Shown here in pieces: positions 13,325-13,434 of a DNA stretch of 13,434 nucleotides. The notes under the pieces are model-generated. The model made no database searches. It was given only the letters and a program-made list of their open reading frames with translations, and was not told the DNA's origin. Source of the stretch: Actinomycetota bacterium (GTDB lineage: Bacteria; Actinomycetota; Acidimicrobiia; Acidimicrobiales; JAHWKP01). The stretch spans positions 1 through 13,434 of the forward strand of contig JAHWKP010000028.1 of assembly GCA_019347775.1 (NCBI GenBank), written 5' to 3'. The position numbers and the translations under genes are program-made. The first letter of the stretch is position 1. Each line of letters opens with the position of its first letter.

Positions 13325-13434
13325 GCCGCAGCCGCCGCGTCGACGAGGGCCCAGGTGTCGCGCCAGCGCGACGCCTCGGGACCGGTTCCCCCCACGCCGC
13401 CGAAGAGCACGACCTGCCGGGCGGCGCCCAGGTA
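13321..13434 (-). CDS. C-terminal end of a Kelch-repeat (galactose-oxidase-like propeller) protein, cut by the window edge
   Basis: Reading from 13434 to 13321 on the minus strand gives 37 residues and a stop: RQVVLFGGVGGTG followed by RWRDTWALVD. VVLFGG...DTW is the standard signature of a bacterial Kelch blade, in which a strand with LFGG precedes a DTW turn. Only one partial repeat is visible; the rest lies beyond the window. The protein ends in an alanine run (AAAAA). The following membrane-protein gene begins within its stop codon. Kelch propellers in such proteins are often secreted binding domains, but the function here cannot be judged. Confidence 0.75.
   Translation of the reverse strand, partial: YLGAARQVVLFGGVGGTGPEASRWRDTWALVDAAAAA

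Overview
The window is high-GC DNA from an actinobacterium, most likely an uncultured, metagenome-type lineage such as Acidimicrobiia. Evidence for this is two four-cysteine WhiB-like regulators, a class E-type sortase, a membrane HtrA carrying the DRLWRHPSE motif, a DUF2342 zincin-family protein, an MreB and strong GC3 bias. The exact class is inferred. I see no rRNA, tRNA, CRISPR array, transposase or phage gene.

Layout. Bases 1-232 hold a piece of a sugar ABC transporter ATPase (RbsA type, minus strand). It stops dead at an in-frame stop and a small palindrome, and looks like an assembly join or a recombination scar. Bases 233-325 form a structured leader with a 5-codon mini-ORF ahead of WhiB-like gene 1 (326-628). 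Next come a formiminotransferase (minus), tatA (plus) and WhiB-like gene 2 (minus). A 222-base gap carries a 20-bp-phased repeat in front of an HtrA protease (2164-3432). This is followed by a 97-aa protein of unknown function and a proline-rich disordered protein. On the minus strand lie a DUF2342 zincin-like protein (6044-7267) and then a histidine-kinase-like protein (4784-6001). Divergent from these is a shortened SDR protein (7277-8035), which converges on a second HtrA (8037-9227, minus). A tightly overlapping run of moaE, a small membrane protein and mreB (9331-11016) follows. The right end holds a HEAT-repeat protein (minus), a sortase, a 150-aa unknown protein, a small membrane protein (minus) and the C-terminal end of a Kelch protein (minus, cut by the window edge).

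How it fits together. Much of the content concerns the cell envelope: Tat export, two membrane-anchored periplasm-type proteases, sortase, MreB and several one-pass membrane proteins. Genes are packed very tightly. Three convergent pairs overlap or are one base apart, and three same-strand junctions overlap. The most unusual theme is decayed active sites. The kinase-like protein lacks its phosphoacceptor histidine and ATP-binding motifs, the zincin has SExxH instead of HExxH, and the SDR has neither its nucleotide-binding half nor YxxxK. These three genes are neighbours. The second notable item is the WhiB leader, whose mini-ORF, hairpin and ribosome-binding site show mutually exclusive pairings of the kind expected in an attenuator.
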